From Cyanobacteriota bacterium (GTDB taxonomy: Bacteria > Cyanobacteriota > Vampirovibrionia > Vampirovibrionales > Vampirovibrionaceae): a stretch of 64,000 bases of DNA. Under the pieces are notes generated by a model, which was not told the DNA's origin, did not search any database, and saw only the letters and a list, made by a program, of their open reading frames with translations. The stretch's first letter is position 1. Each line of letters begins with the position of its first letter. Made by a program: the position numbers and the translations under genes. Of this stretch, positions 15,788-25,198 are shown in pieces. Location: contig JAIEMW010000004.1 in assembly GCA_019751815.1 (NCBI GenBank), forward strand, positions 229,933 through 293,932, given 5' to 3'.

Positions 15788-17884
15788 GTGGCCAGAAAGA
15801 CGCCGATTGAACGTTACCGCAACATAGGTATTGCCGCCCACATTGACGCAGGAAAAACCACCACCACTGAGCGGATTTTGTACTACTCCGGGAAAATTCA
15901 CAAAATTGGTGAAGTTCACGAAGGGACTGCCGTTACCGACTGGATGGAACAAGAGCGTGAACGGGGTATTACCATTACCTCTGCCGCGATCACAACATTC
16001 TGGAAAAACCACCAGATCAACATTATCGACACCCCCGGCCACGTTGATTTCACCATCGAAGTAGAGCGCTCTTTGCGTGTTTTAGACGGTGTGGTTGCTG
16101 TTTTCTGTGCCGTTGGTGGGGTTCAATCTCAATCTGAAACCGTCTGGCGCCAAGCCAACCGTTATATGGTTCCTCGGATGGTGTTTGTGAACAAGATGGA
16201 CCGCACCGGTGCTCGTTTCGACCGTGTGGTGGATCAGATCAAGACCCGTTTGGGTGCCAATGCTCACCCGATTCAGCTGCCGATTGGTGCTGAAGACCAA
16301 TTCACTGGGGTGGTGGATCTGATGGACAACTGTGCCTACATCTACCAGAACGATATCGGGACAGAAGTCGAAAAATCTGAGATTCCAGCCGATTACGTTG
16401 AAGCGGCCAAAGTCGCCCGGGAATCCCTGATTGAAGCCATTGTGGAAACCGATGACGCCCTGATGGAAAAATACCTGAACGGGGAAGAAGTTTCTACGGA
16501 AGCCCTGAAAAAAGCACTGCGCAAAGCGGTTTGCGATGTGAAAATTGTGCCAGTTACTTGCGGTACTGCCTTTAAGAACAAAGGGGTTCAGCTGTTACTG
16601 GATGCCATTATTGATTACCTGCCCTCACCGATTGAAGTGCCCCCCATTCAAGGCCTCAAGCGTGATGGTACGCCAGTAATCCGCAAGAGCGATGACAAAG
16701 AACCCTTTGCTGCACTTGCTTTCAAGATTATGACCGATCCCTACGTCGGCCGACTTACCTTCTGCCGAGTCTATAGCGGTCACCTCGATGCGGGTAGCTA
16801 CGTCTACAACGCCACCAAAGACAACAAGGAACGGGTCAGCCGCTTAATCCAGATGGAATCCAGCGACCGTATTGAGATTCCTGAAGTGAACTCTGGGGAT
16901 ATCTTCGCGGTGGTTGGTCTGAAAAACACCACCACGGGTGACACCCTCTGTTTGGAAAATGATCCGGTCATTCTGGAATCGATTCACATTCCTGAGCCCG
17001 TGATTGAGGTTGCCATTGAACCAAAAACCAAGGCCGATCAAGAGAAACTCTCCAATTCCTTGTCCAAATTGGCTGAAGAAGATCCCACCTTCCGCGTCCG
17101 AGTCGATGAGGAAACGGGTCAGACCGTCATTGCCGGGATGGGCGAACTTCACTTGGAAATTATTGTTGACCGTCTGCTGCGGGAATTTAAAGTGGATGCC
17201 AACGTCGGGAAACCACAGGTGGCTTACCGTGAAACCATCACCAAGACCGTTGAGATTGAAGGCAAGTACATCCGTCAATCGGGTGGTCGGGGTCAGTACG
17301 GTCACGTCTGGCTGCGCCTGGAGCCCCAAGAGCAAGGTGCTGGCTTCACCTTTGAGAACAAGATTGTCGGTGGTGCCATTCCCAAAGAATTCATCAACCC
17401 GGTTGGTAAAGGGATTGAAGAGGCTATGCAGGGCGGTGTTATCGCTGGCTACGAGCTGATCGATCTGAAAGCCACCCTCTTTGACGGTAGCTACCACGAT
17501 GTTGACTCAAGCGAGATGGCCTTTAAGATTGCCGGTAGTATGGCCCTGAAAGCCGGGGTGCCCAAAGCAGGCCCGCAATTGTTAGAGCCTGTGATGAAAG
17601 TGGAAATCGAAGTGCCTGAAGACTTCCTGGGCGATGTGATTGGGGATCTCTCCAGCCGTCGTGGACGGGTTGAAGGCATGGAGCCAATTGAAGGCACTGG
17701 GACTCAGAAAATCCGGGCTATGGTGCCGCTCTCTGAGATGTTTGGCTATGCCACCGATATCCGCAGCAAGACCCAAGGCCGAGGCACTTTCTCGATGGAG
17801 TTTGAGCACTACGAGCCAATGCCAAACAACATTGCTGAGCCGCTGATCGCGAAATTTAAAGGTCAAATGGCCCAAACCACGTAA
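15788..17884 (+). CDS. fusA: Translation elongation factor G
   Basis: 698 residues, full-length EF-G, the ribosome-translocating GTPase. G1 [16 protein letters not shown]2 region [10 protein letters not shown]3 DTPGHVDF and G4 NKMD are all present, followed by domains II-V ending [15 protein letters not shown]. The start is GTG, seven bases after an AAGGAAAACAGACC purine tract, and the family N-terminus ([14 protein letters not shown]) begins at once. In most bacteria tuf follows directly; here fusA ends two bases from an oppositely transcribed deaminase-like gene and tuf lies 10.5 kb away. Confidence 0.98.
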   Translation: MARKTPIERYRNIGIAAHIDAGKTTTTERILYYSGKIHKIGEVHEGTAVTDWMEQERERGITITSAAITTFWKNHQINIIDTPGHVDFTIEVERSLRVLDGVVAVFCAVGGVQSQSETVWRQANRYMVPRMVFVNKMDRTGARFDRVVDQIKTRLGANAHPIQLPIGAEDQFTGVVDLMDNCAYIYQNDIGTEVEKSEIPADYVEAAKVARESLIEAIVETDDALMEKYLNGEEVSTEALKKALRKAVCDVKIVPVTCGTAFKNKGVQLLLDAIIDYLPSPIEVPPIQGLKRDGTPVIRKSDDKEPFAALAFKIMTDPYVGRLTFCRVYSGHLDAGSYVYNATKDNKERVSRLIQMESSDRIEIPEVNSGDIFAVVGLKNTTTGDTLCLENDPVILESIHIPEPVIEVAIEPKTKADQEKLSNSLSKLAEEDPTFRVRVDEETGQTVIAGMGELHLEIIVDRLLREFKVDANVGKPQVAYRETITKTVEIEGKYIRQSGGRGQYGHVWLRLEPQEQGAGFTFENKIVGGAIPKEFINPVGKGIEEAMQGGVIAGYELIDLKATLFDGSYHDVDSSEMAFKIAGSMALKAGVPKAGPQLLEPVMKVEIEVPEDFLGDVIGDLSSRRGRVEGMEPIEGTGTQKIRAMVPLSEMFGYATDIRSKTQGRGTFSMEFEHYEPMPNNIAEPLIAKFKGQMAQTT

Positions 17885-17886
17885 AT

Positions 17887-19428
17887 TTATAAATCACTGG
17901 TTTTTGTATATTGCACCGGGAGAAACTCCCGCAATGTCCGAACCTCTATACGAGCCTGAATGCGACCTCTCTCTGGGGTCGCATTTGTTTTTTTGTCTTT
18001 AGTGTTTTTGTCTATCAGGGCAATCAAGATATCATCCCGCCCAGAGAGCTTCCACAAGGAGGTCAGGCTCTCATAGCGCGGTAGCTTGTGGTCAGTATCG
18101 CTGTAATAGGCTACCATGGCCAAGTCTTTCGCGGGTTTTTTATCGGATTTTTTCTCGCTGTTTTTCTCCATCGCGACTGGGTGAGAGAGCCCCATCAGCC
18201 CATAAGCAACCGTAAAGACCAGTCGCAGGACGTGGGACAACACACGCTTTAAGGGCTGCCAAATCGTCGAATTGTGAAGTGTTTTTTGCCACTGAGCAAA
18301 GGCTTCTTCCAGCTTTTGATACTGCGGTGGGCTGAGGGCTTTGGAAACCGCATCCATATCTGCCGATAAGTAAACACTGTGCTTAGGATAGAGACTGGCG
18401 CCCCGTGTCACAGAATAAGGATGACCCTCTTGGGGTCGATTCTCTTTCTTGTCCTTGCTTTCAGCAGGCATCATCAATACAGAAGCCCCTGTTTGAATTT
18501 CAGCCCTCACCCCACGGTCAAACGCATTGCCTTCTTCCCAGGCTTTACGGGCTTCCTCAAGCATATCTCGTGTGAGTTTTGCTGGGGTGTATCCGGGATA
18601 GTCTTTTTTTAGCGTGGCCATTCGGGTGTTAAACACGGCTTTCGCTTGCTCTGAAAACGCCACCGGCAGTGCGCGAAGCGAAGAGTCGATTCGAGAAGCA
18701 TCGGGTGTCGAATGATCTGCTTGTTTCGCTCTGTCCTGAAAAAACGGGAGTACAGAGGCCATGGGCTTCACCACCACTTCCAATCGACCGCCCGGGGCCT
18801 TGCGGCGAAGATAAATCATCTGGGTGTCGGGATGCACCACCGGGTAGGCCGCCTCAAAGCTTTCCAGACACACCTGGCAAGGAGAGGCATTCATCCATTT
18901 GGGGTTTAAAAAATCAAAGCCCACCACCGCCATGGCATCCACCCGGGGTTGTTTGTCTTTCAGTTCACTAGGCCAGCGCTTAAACACTTGTTTCAGTGTC
19001 GAGCGCTCAGCGCAGATAAAATTATCCGGGCCAAAGGCGATGTTGGTATCGGCCAGAATCCGGTGAGGTTTTGGCTGATGGTGTTTGTTTTTGCTATTGC
19101 CGGTGTGAACCCAGACACTGGCACCCCAGCTTCCGCCCACATCTCGGTTTCGTTTGATTTTCATCGACTGGTGAGCTTGCAAGAAGGCGCTTTTCAGTAA
19201 ACGTTTGACAGTTTCGGGCTTTACAGCCTCAGGGCGAACGGCTTCTGATGTGCCCTCATACACGATGGGCAGGGCGAGTAGTTGCTCTAGCAGCGCTGAG
19301 GCACGAGGCATTGCCGTGGTTTTATCCACTCCGTGGTGATGGGGGACAGCGCGATCACGATTATGGCGATCAAGGCTAGCACCGGCAAACGCGGGGAGGC
19401 GATTGGAAATTAAAGGAGACAAAAGCAC
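17887..19428 (-). CDS. Cytidine-deaminase-fold protein B, unknown substrate
   Basis: 513 residues. The N-terminal half has a zinc-deaminase signature: TNIAFGPDNFICAERSTLKQ (Cys ligand and catalytic Glu in CAE) and SPCQVCLESFEA (PCxxC), as in tetrameric cytidine deaminases. The C-terminal half repeats part of the fold without zinc ligands (MVAYYSDTDHKLPRYESL ... DDILIALI ... VRTLREFLPVQY) and aligns with the ends of the two paralogues at 19570 and 21074. It also carries unique insertions, including a hydrophobic stretch around LSHVLRLVFTVAYGLMGL. The near-N-terminal FAGASL recurs as FSGASL in the 19570 protein. The GTG start is uncertain. Cytidine/cytosine chemistry is inferred from motif only; the biological role is unknown. 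Confidence 0.65.
   Translation of the reverse strand: MLLSPLISNRLPAFAGASLDRHNRDRAVPHHHGVDKTTAMPRASALLEQLLALPIVYEGTSEAVRPEAVKPETVKRLLKSAFLQAHQSMKIKRNRDVGGSWGASVWVHTGNSKNKHHQPKPHRILADTNIAFGPDNFICAERSTLKQVFKRWPSELKDKQPRVDAMAVVGFDFLNPKWMNASPCQVCLESFEAAYPVVHPDTQMIYLRRKAPGGRLEVVVKPMASVLPFFQDRAKQADHSTPDASRIDSSLRALPVAFSEQAKAVFNTRMATLKKDYPGYTPAKLTRDMLEEARKAWEEGNAFDRGVRAEIQTGASVLMMPAESKDKKENRPQEGHPYSVTRGASLYPKHSVYLSADMDAVSKALSPPQYQKLEEAFAQWQKTLHNSTIWQPLKRVLSHVLRLVFTVAYGLMGLSHPVAMEKNSEKKSDKKPAKDLAMVAYYSDTDHKLPRYESLTSLWKLSGRDDILIALIDKNTKDKKTNATPERGRIQARIEVRTLREFLPVQYTKTSDL
17959..17994 (+). terminator. Intrinsic terminator of the str operon, inside an antisense gene
   Basis: AATGCGACC (17959-17967) pairs perfectly with GGTCGCATT (17977-17985), followed by TTTGTTTTTTTG. 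It is oriented to stop fusA transcription about 75-110 bases after its stop codon, and it lies entirely within the C-terminal coding region of the minus-strand deaminase-like gene. Confidence 0.85.
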
Positions 19429-19492
19429 CCAGAAAAAACCTCTAGCATTTTGAATCTGTCACTGAAAAAACCAAGCCCGCCTCGAAATTGTC

Positions 19493-19528
19493 ACAAAAAA
19501 CAACGCCCTCTCAATTTTAAGGGCGTTG
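19493..19528 (-). terminator. Intrinsic terminator of deaminase-fold gene A
   Basis: On the minus strand CAACGCCC and GGGCGTTG (19521-19528 and 19501-19508) form an 8-bp stem with a 12-base loop, followed by TTTTTTG. It ends the transcript of the gene at 19570-20955, so the next gene (B) probably has its own promoter. Confidence 0.9.
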
Positions 19529-19569
19529 TTTAACGTTATCGTTATTTTGTTTTCCGCTTTTGGCGATGT

Positions 19570-20955
19570 TTACGGAGTGGTCCCTGAAGTGCTGGTACCA
19601 GATCCTGTAGCATTCCCTCCTGCTACCGCAAAAGCTTTCTTCCCGCTGAGATCTTTGGAAGAGGTGTAAATGTAGGTCATATAATCCTGAATCGTGCGGA
19701 CCTGCAGTGTCTCATTCTCAATCACCACCACCAGCGTATCCACCCCGCCGCGGTCTTGAGAAAGCCGGCCCAAATTGGGGATATGCGGGACATTGTCATC
19801 ACCGTAGTAAGCCAGCGCTTGGAGTTGCGGGGGTTGCGCGCCGCCTTTTTTGGCTGCAGAGACCAGCCCAATGTAAGCGGTTCCCAAATCGGCGTCCAAG
19901 GGCCAACGACGACTCCAATCCATCCGCTCAGAAGACGTAGACTCTAAATTACCTTGCCCGTCTCTCACCAAAACAGCTGCACCCAAGGGTTTTTTAGACA
20001 ATTCAGCATAACCGCTTGTCTTGTTGCCGAGATACGCCACTTGGGCCTCTGCCATTAACTGAGCCAATTGTCTGGTCTGAAGTCCTTTTGCAGCCAAGGC
20101 CACTTGGGCTTTGGCAGAGACATTCACAGGCAAGCCCAATACTGAAGGTTGTGTTGTGAGAGAAGGCTGTTGTTTACCCCAAAACGGCAGGTAATCTGCC
20201 AAGGTTTCCACACGCAGCGCAAACGCACCGGATTGCGGATCTTTCTCCAGGCTGAAGACCTGTGTTTCGGGAGAAAAATATGTCTGTGTGGTCATCCAGC
20301 CTTGACAGTCTGCACAGTACTCCATCGCGCTTCGATCGGTGCCAACCGGTTTGTAACTGGAAGAGTACATCCGGGTCACTTTCATCCCTTGGACCAGACC
20401 CTCTTTTTTGGCAGGGTCCTGCACTGCCGCCTGAACCGTGGGGACATCCATCCTATCCAGTGCCTGGTTAAAGGCGTTGGTCATCGCAGAGCGCTCCCCG
20501 CAGAAGATGTTATCGCGGGTATGCTCAATGTTGGTGCCCAAACCAAAGGTGCCATTGGCCATTTCAAAGCCGCTGTTATAGTAGCGAAGAGAGAAATTAC
20601 CCACTGCCTGATTTTTAAGTCCGTGTTCATAGGTTTGCAACACTTTGCCAATATGCTGCGCCTTATCCCGTTCAATTTCTGCAATTTGTGTCGGGTTCAG
20701 ATGCGGGCTGGTCACTCGCAGTGTGACTTGAGCAGGATCAATACTGTAACGCTGCAGCAGCACCGGAATGGCTTCAGCACCAAAACGAAGTTGAGGGGCA
20801 AGAACTTTGGCGTTCTGGCTGAAGGCACTGGGGGTAAAGACCTGGCCTGCTGGAGGCTGCGGCAGTGAATATTTCCGAGGATTGACTAAAGAAGCACCGG
20901 AAAACGCCGCATTAAACCGCACACGCGGCAATGATACGCTCATGGATGTACTCAT
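19570..20955 (-). CDS. Cytidine-deaminase-fold protein A, two-domain, unknown substrate
   Basis: 461 residues. The catalytic-type domain has TNIEHTRDNIFCGERSAM (Asn/Glu of the ribose-binding NxE motif, zinc Cys152, catalytic Glu154) and EYCADCQGWM (Cys214, Cys217), i.e. all three zinc ligands of cytidine deaminases, but 60 residues apart instead of about 35. The second half (about 300-432) reads like a degenerate deaminase repeat: KKPLGAAVLVRDGQ, then SSERMDWS, and IPNLGRL where a PCxxC would be. This mirrors E. coli Cdd's catalytic plus inactive halves. The tail is Gly/Ser/Thr-rich. AGAGG upstream supports the ATG. No signal peptide. Family and substrate are unrecognised. Confidence 0.65.
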   Translation of the reverse strand: MSTSMSVSLPRVRFNAAFSGASLVNPRKYSLPQPPAGQVFTPSAFSQNAKVLAPQLRFGAEAIPVLLQRYSIDPAQVTLRVTSPHLNPTQIAEIERDKAQHIGKVLQTYEHGLKNQAVGNFSLRYYNSGFEMANGTFGLGTNIEHTRDNIFCGERSAMTNAFNQALDRMDVPTVQAAVQDPAKKEGLVQGMKVTRMYSSSYKPVGTDRSAMEYCADCQGWMTTQTYFSPETQVFSLEKDPQSGAFALRVETLADYLPFWGKQQPSLTTQPSVLGLPVNVSAKAQVALAAKGLQTRQLAQLMAEAQVAYLGNKTSGYAELSKKPLGAAVLVRDGQGNLESTSSERMDWSRRWPLDADLGTAYIGLVSAAKKGGAQPPQLQALAYYGDDNVPHIPNLGRLSQDRGGVDTLVVVIENETLQVRTIQDYMTYIYTSSKDLSGKKAFAVAGGNATGSGTSTSGTTP

Positions 20956-21073
20956 GAATGAACCTCTCTCTGGGTTAAATCTCTCACTATCTATTTACAC
21001 ACACACATTATTTCCGGGGCTTACCCCTACTGAGACAAAAATAGTATAAGGGGTGGTCAGAGACAAGCCCATG

Positions 21074-22249
21074 TCATTGTTTATTTACAGAAGAAGCGTA
21101 GACAAAGGGCAGTTCCTCATTCAGGGTACGGACGGCAATGACGGGTTGATTTTGATTGTTTTGGCGAAAGGCGGGGCGAATCATGAGCGTATCCAAGCCC
21201 CCCAAACCTTGAGACAAGCGGCCCAAAGAAGGAATTTCCGGCGGGGTAGCGTATCCCATATAGGCCAAGGCGACGACGCGAGAGGAAGTCTCGTTTTTCA
21301 TCTCCTGACTTTTCAGTGCCTGACTTAAAGCCGCATGGGCCGCCGTTAAATCTGCCGCAGAGGGCCAACGCGGGGTCCAATGCAGTTCTGGGACACTCTC
21401 TATATATGCCGTTCCGGCCACATTTTTCACCATCGCCGCGACAGAAGGCATCTGGGTTTTGGATACAACCCCTTGTGCCTGCATTAACAGATTTCTACAG
21501 TCATCTTCGCTTATTAAAAGCCTGGCCATTGCAGCCTTTGCTTTGTCTGAGACGTCCAGTGGGAGTTTCTCTAGCAACGCTGTTGTGATACACCCGGCGT
21601 TTATTTTGCTCTGGCGGGTTTGTCCCTCGTAATCCTTCAACACCCGCACACGGAGCTTGTACGTACCCGTATTTGCCTCTTTTTCTAGCGTAAGTACCTG
21701 GGTTTCTGGAGAAAAAAACGATTGTTTGGCCATCCAGTTTTGGCAATCGGCGCAATAGACACCGACACGGTCTGTGCCAATTGGTTTAGCACTGGTGGAG
21801 TACAAGCGTTTTACCCGGTTCTCTTTCAGTAGCGTCGTCGCTCCGCGTTTTAATTTTCCCAGTGTCGCTTTATCCAGGGCTTGATTCCAGGCCATCACCA
21901 GGGCAGAACGCTCCCCGCAGAAAACTTCTTACCGGTCCAGCTCCAAATTGGTCCCCAGTCCGGTCGCCCCGTTTTGTAATTCGACCGTTGTGGCGTAAAA
22001 CCGCCCAGAATGGTTACCCAATAAGGCATTTTTCTGGGCATGCTCATTGGCCTGTAATAAGCGACCAATGATACGGGGTTTATCAGCCTCAATGGTCTCC
22101 AAATCAGCCTGGGTGACAAAAGGACTTTCTGTAAAGACCGTGACTGTCTTGGGATCAATGGCATAGCGCCGCAACAGCCTGAGCGCAGGCTCTGCACCAA
22201 AGGTCAAGAAATCAGTCCGAGACACGCAGGCGGGGTTCAGTCGAAGCAT
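21074..22249 (-). pseudogene. Cytidine-deaminase-fold gene C, interrupted by an in-frame TAA
   Basis: The third paralogue. Upstream part: TFGAEPALRLLRRYAIDPKT ... GLGTNLELDR; then a TAA at 21931-21929; then, in the same frame, EVFCGERSALVMAWNQAL ... VYCADCQNWM ... and the degenerate C-terminal half ending LNEELPFVYASSV. Alignment with protein A puts the stop at the Asp of TRDNIFCGER, so one codon separates an otherwise complete deaminase-like protein of about 391 residues. No frameshift is needed. The start is taken as the ATG at 22249, ten bases after AGGA; 22258 is the alternative. It could be a nonsense pseudogene, a sequencing error or stop-codon readthrough. Confidence 0.7.
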
Positions 22250-22352
22250 CCGAATCATTTCCTGGAAGTTCACACACACTGCTACTAATTTAGCATAAAG
22301 CGTTGGCATAAAGAGTTTTTGAATAAAATAACTTGTTTTATGATGGTGGGTG

Positions 22353-23522
22353 ATGAACCAGCAATCCCCCATACAAAACCAAAATATTTTAGCCCAAAAC
22401 AGTTTAACCCAAGCCGCGTTAGGCACTCCGGAGCGTCCTTTTTTAATGATTCCGGGCCCGACGCCGCTGCCTGAGGCTGTTCGAGCCGTTTTGGGAGAAC
22501 CGGCCATTGGTCACCGCAGTGCCGAATTTAAAACTGTACTGGCCCGAGTCTTTGCCGGGTTACAGTGGGCATTTCAAACCCAAAACCCTGTCCTGATGTA
22601 CACTGCCAGTGCCACCGGGGCGATGGAAGGGGCGTTTCAAAATACCCTCAACCCCGGCGATCAGATTGTTGTTTTGTGCTGCGGGGTGTTTAGCGCTCGT
22701 TGGGCGGATATGGGCGAAAGCCTGGGCCTTCAGGTCACGCGCATTTCTGTCCCTGCAGGAGAGCCCAACACCGTTGAATCACTCGAAGCCGTCTTGACAG
22801 CAGATACGGCCCGTAAAATTAAGGCCGTGGTGCTTACCCACAGCGAGACCTCGACCGGCGTCTTAAACCCGCTGGAAGCAATGGCCAAAGTGGTGAGAGC
22901 CCACGGCGCCCTGTGCATTGTTGATGCCGTCACCAGTTTACTGGCCACGCCTTTTTACACAGATACTTGGGACTTAGATTTGGTTGTCAGCGGCAGCCAA
23001 AAAGGCTTTATGATACCACCAGGCCTTGCCTTTTTGAGTGTAGGACCAAGAGCCTGGGAAGCTTTTGAGCGCTGCACACATCCAGGGTATTACTTCAACT
23101 TTGAACGAAACAAAAAAGCCCAGCAGGACAACAATACGGCTTATACCCCAGCCACCCCGCAATGTTTGGCGCTTGATGTTGCCCTTTCACTGATGCAACA
23201 AGAAGGACTGGAAGCCATTTGGGCCAGACATCAGAAGCTTCAAACCCAGATTCGAGATGGGGTAGAGGCCCTGGGGCTTTCTTGTCTGGTCCCTCATACA
23301 CAGTATGCCAGTACTGCCGTGACTGCTGTTTACCCGCCTGTTGGGGTTTCGGTCTCTAGTATTCGCACCTATATCAAACAACATTACGCGATGGCCATTG
23401 CCGATGGACAGAAAGAACTGAAAGGCAAAATTTTCAGGATAGGCCACCTGGGACATATTTCCAGTACCGATGCAGAACGGGTGCTGGGCGCCCTTGAAGC
23501 GTTTTTAAAAGAAGATCGCTAG
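22353..23522 (+). CDS. Class V aminotransferase (serine/alanine-glyoxylate type)
   Basis: 389 residues, PLP enzyme of the alanine-glyoxylate/serine-glyoxylate/serine-pyruvate group. LMIPGPTPLPEAV opens the fold; YTASATGAMEGAFQN binds cofactor phosphate; VDAVTSLLATPF has the PLP-ring Asp; VVSGSQKGFMIPPGLAF holds the Schiff-base Lys in SQK. RIGHLG near the C-terminus supplies the substrate-carboxylate Arg. The gene is 18 bases upstream of serA, so they likely act together in serine metabolism. In that setting it may use phosphohydroxypyruvate or glyoxylate; sequence alone cannot decide. ATG at 22353 is used; a GTG directly before it is also possible. Confidence 0.88.
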   Translation: MNQQSPIQNQNILAQNSLTQAALGTPERPFLMIPGPTPLPEAVRAVLGEPAIGHRSAEFKTVLARVFAGLQWAFQTQNPVLMYTASATGAMEGAFQNTLNPGDQIVVLCCGVFSARWADMGESLGLQVTRISVPAGEPNTVESLEAVLTADTARKIKAVVLTHSETSTGVLNPLEAMAKVVRAHGALCIVDAVTSLLATPFYTDTWDLDLVVSGSQKGFMIPPGLAFLSVGPRAWEAFERCTHPGYYFNFERNKKAQQDNNTAYTPATPQCLALDVALSLMQQEGLEAIWARHQKLQTQIRDGVEALGLSCLVPHTQYASTAVTAVYPPVGVSVSSIRTYIKQHYAMAIADGQKELKGKIFRIGHLGHISSTDAERVLGALEAFLKEDR

Positions 23523-23540
23523 AAAAGACTGAATACCCGC

Positions 23541-25196
23541 ATGTCCACGAAATCTCCTTCTCAAAACTCTCCCTCTCAAAAACCCACTGTGCTGATCACC
23601 GATCAAATTCATCCAGCCGCTGGCGAGATTTTGGCCGATGTGGCGACCGTCGTCTATGAGAGCACCTTATCTTCTGATGTTCTAAAAGCCCGCTTGGCAG
23701 AATTTGACGGGATTTTAATTCGCAGCGCCACTCACATCCATAAAGACCACCTGAGTACACCGGGATCAAAACTGAAAATCATTGGTCGTGCCGGGGTGGG
23801 TGTGGACAATGTAGACTTACAAGCCGCCACCGAAGCAGGTGTGATTGTCGTTAACTCTCCTGAAGGCAACACCATTGCTGCAGCAGAACACACATTGGCG
23901 ATGATGCTTAGCCTAGCCAGACGGATTCCTCAAGCAGACGAGGCTTTAAAACACGGGAAATGGCAACGCAGCCAGTATACCGGGGTAGAACTTTTTGGTA
24001 AAACACTTGGGCTAATTGGCCTGGGAAAAATTGGTAGCCGGGTTGCCACTAGCTGCCTTGCCTTGGGAATGGAAGTCCTTGTGTTTGATCCGTTTTTAAA
24101 GCCCGAACAAGCAGAAGCCATGGGGGTTTCTTTGGTCACACTCGAGGTTATCTGGAAGCGAGCGGACTTTATCACCATACACGCCCCCAAAACGGCTGAG
24201 ACCACTCATTTACTGAATCAAGAAACGCTATCCCAGTGCAAAAAAGGGGTGCGCATTATTAACTGTGCCCGTGGCGGCATTATTGATGAAGCCGCCTTGC
24301 TCACCGCAATTCACAGCGGGCATGTTGCCGGAGCCGCACTGGACGTCTTTGAACAAGAACCTTTGCCCGCAGAAAGTACCTTATTCAAAGACCTATCCGA
24401 CGCCCAACATCTGGTACTGACCCCTCACCTGGGTGCCAGCACGGAAGAAGCGCAAGTGAATGTGGCACTAGATGTGGCCCATCAGTTAAAGGCCTTTTTT
24501 GAGTCTGGTGTGGCCAAAAATGCAGTAAACATGCCCAGTTTGCGCAAAGAGATTCTGGATCCTGTTCGTCCGTATCTGCTATTGGCAGAAATACTGGGGA
24601 AGCTTTGCCGTCAAATTACTGAAGGACCCGCCCAATCGGTTGAAGTGATTCTTAAAGGCGCGATTTCTCCCCATCAGCCAGCGCCGCTTACCCTGGCCGT
24701 TTTGAAAGGCCTTCTCTCCACCAGTCACGAGGGGGTGAATTTTGTGAACGCCCGCCTGATTGCCGATCGGCTCGGGATTGAGATCACGGAGTCCAACCGA
24801 CCCAGTGTGCACGACTACATGAATGCCCTGGAAGTGATTTTAACCACGCAAACACCAGAAGGAGCCCAACGGGTGAATATCTCGGGCACGTTGATTTCTG
24901 AAGGACACCTGCGCATTACGGATTTAAACGGCTACCCCCTTTCCTTAGAGCCCAGCGCCCATTTACTGCTCACTCCTCACTTAGACCGCCCCGGCATGGT
25001 CGGCAAAGTGTCTACCCTATTGGGTGAAGCGGGAGTGAATATTCAAGCGCTTCAGGTCACCAGAAAAGCAGGCAGCAATATCGCCGGAGGGCAATCTATG
25101 ATGGTCTTTAATTTAGATTCTGCGCTGCCAGAATCAATGCTCACTGAAATTTCATCAATCGATGGACTCTTTGACGCTCGCTATTTAAGCCTTTAA
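23541..25196 (+). CDS. serA: D-3-phosphoglycerate dehydrogenase
   Basis: 551 residues. Oxidises 3-phosphoglycerate, the first step of serine synthesis. The NAD-binding core has [13 protein letters not shown]; active-site residues appear in [14 protein letters not shown] (Arg), DVFEQEPLP (Glu) and LTPHLGAST (His). After the catalytic core come the allosteric substrate-binding domain (about 330-465) and a C-terminal ACT domain ([20 protein letters not shown], about 480-551), the long type found in Bacillus, mycobacteria and cyanobacteria. It follows the aminotransferase closely, and its stop is two bases from the stop of the convergent TonB-like gene. Confidence 0.97.
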   Translation: MSTKSPSQNSPSQKPTVLITDQIHPAAGEILADVATVVYESTLSSDVLKARLAEFDGILIRSATHIHKDHLSTPGSKLKIIGRAGVGVDNVDLQAATEAGVIVVNSPEGNTIAAAEHTLAMMLSLARRIPQADEALKHGKWQRSQYTGVELFGKTLGLIGLGKIGSRVATSCLALGMEVLVFDPFLKPEQAEAMGVSLVTLEVIWKRADFITIHAPKTAETTHLLNQETLSQCKKGVRIINCARGGIIDEAALLTAIHSGHVAGAALDVFEQEPLPAESTLFKDLSDAQHLVLTPHLGASTEEAQVNVALDVAHQLKAFFESGVAKNAVNMPSLRKEILDPVRPYLLLAEILGKLCRQITEGPAQSVEVILKGAISPHQPAPLTLAVLKGLLSTSHEGVNFVNARLIADRLGIEITESNRPSVHDYMNALEVILTTQTPEGAQRVNISGTLISEGHLRITDLNGYPLSLEPSAHLLLTPHLDRPGMVGKVSTLLGEAGVNIQALQVTRKAGSNIAGGQSMMVFNLDSALPESMLTEISSIDGLFDARYLSL

Positions 25197-25198
25197 GC

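Noticed and set aside
21074-22249. Frameshift in the third deaminase-like gene
   Set aside because: Both halves are in the same frame; a single TAA codon explains the break without an indel.
21929-22507. Minus-strand frame extending to 22507 as an independent 192-residue gene
   Set aside because: Its first 80 codons are antisense to the aminotransferase and unlike the paralogues; only the part from about 22258 downward aligns, as the N-terminal half of the interrupted deaminase-like gene.
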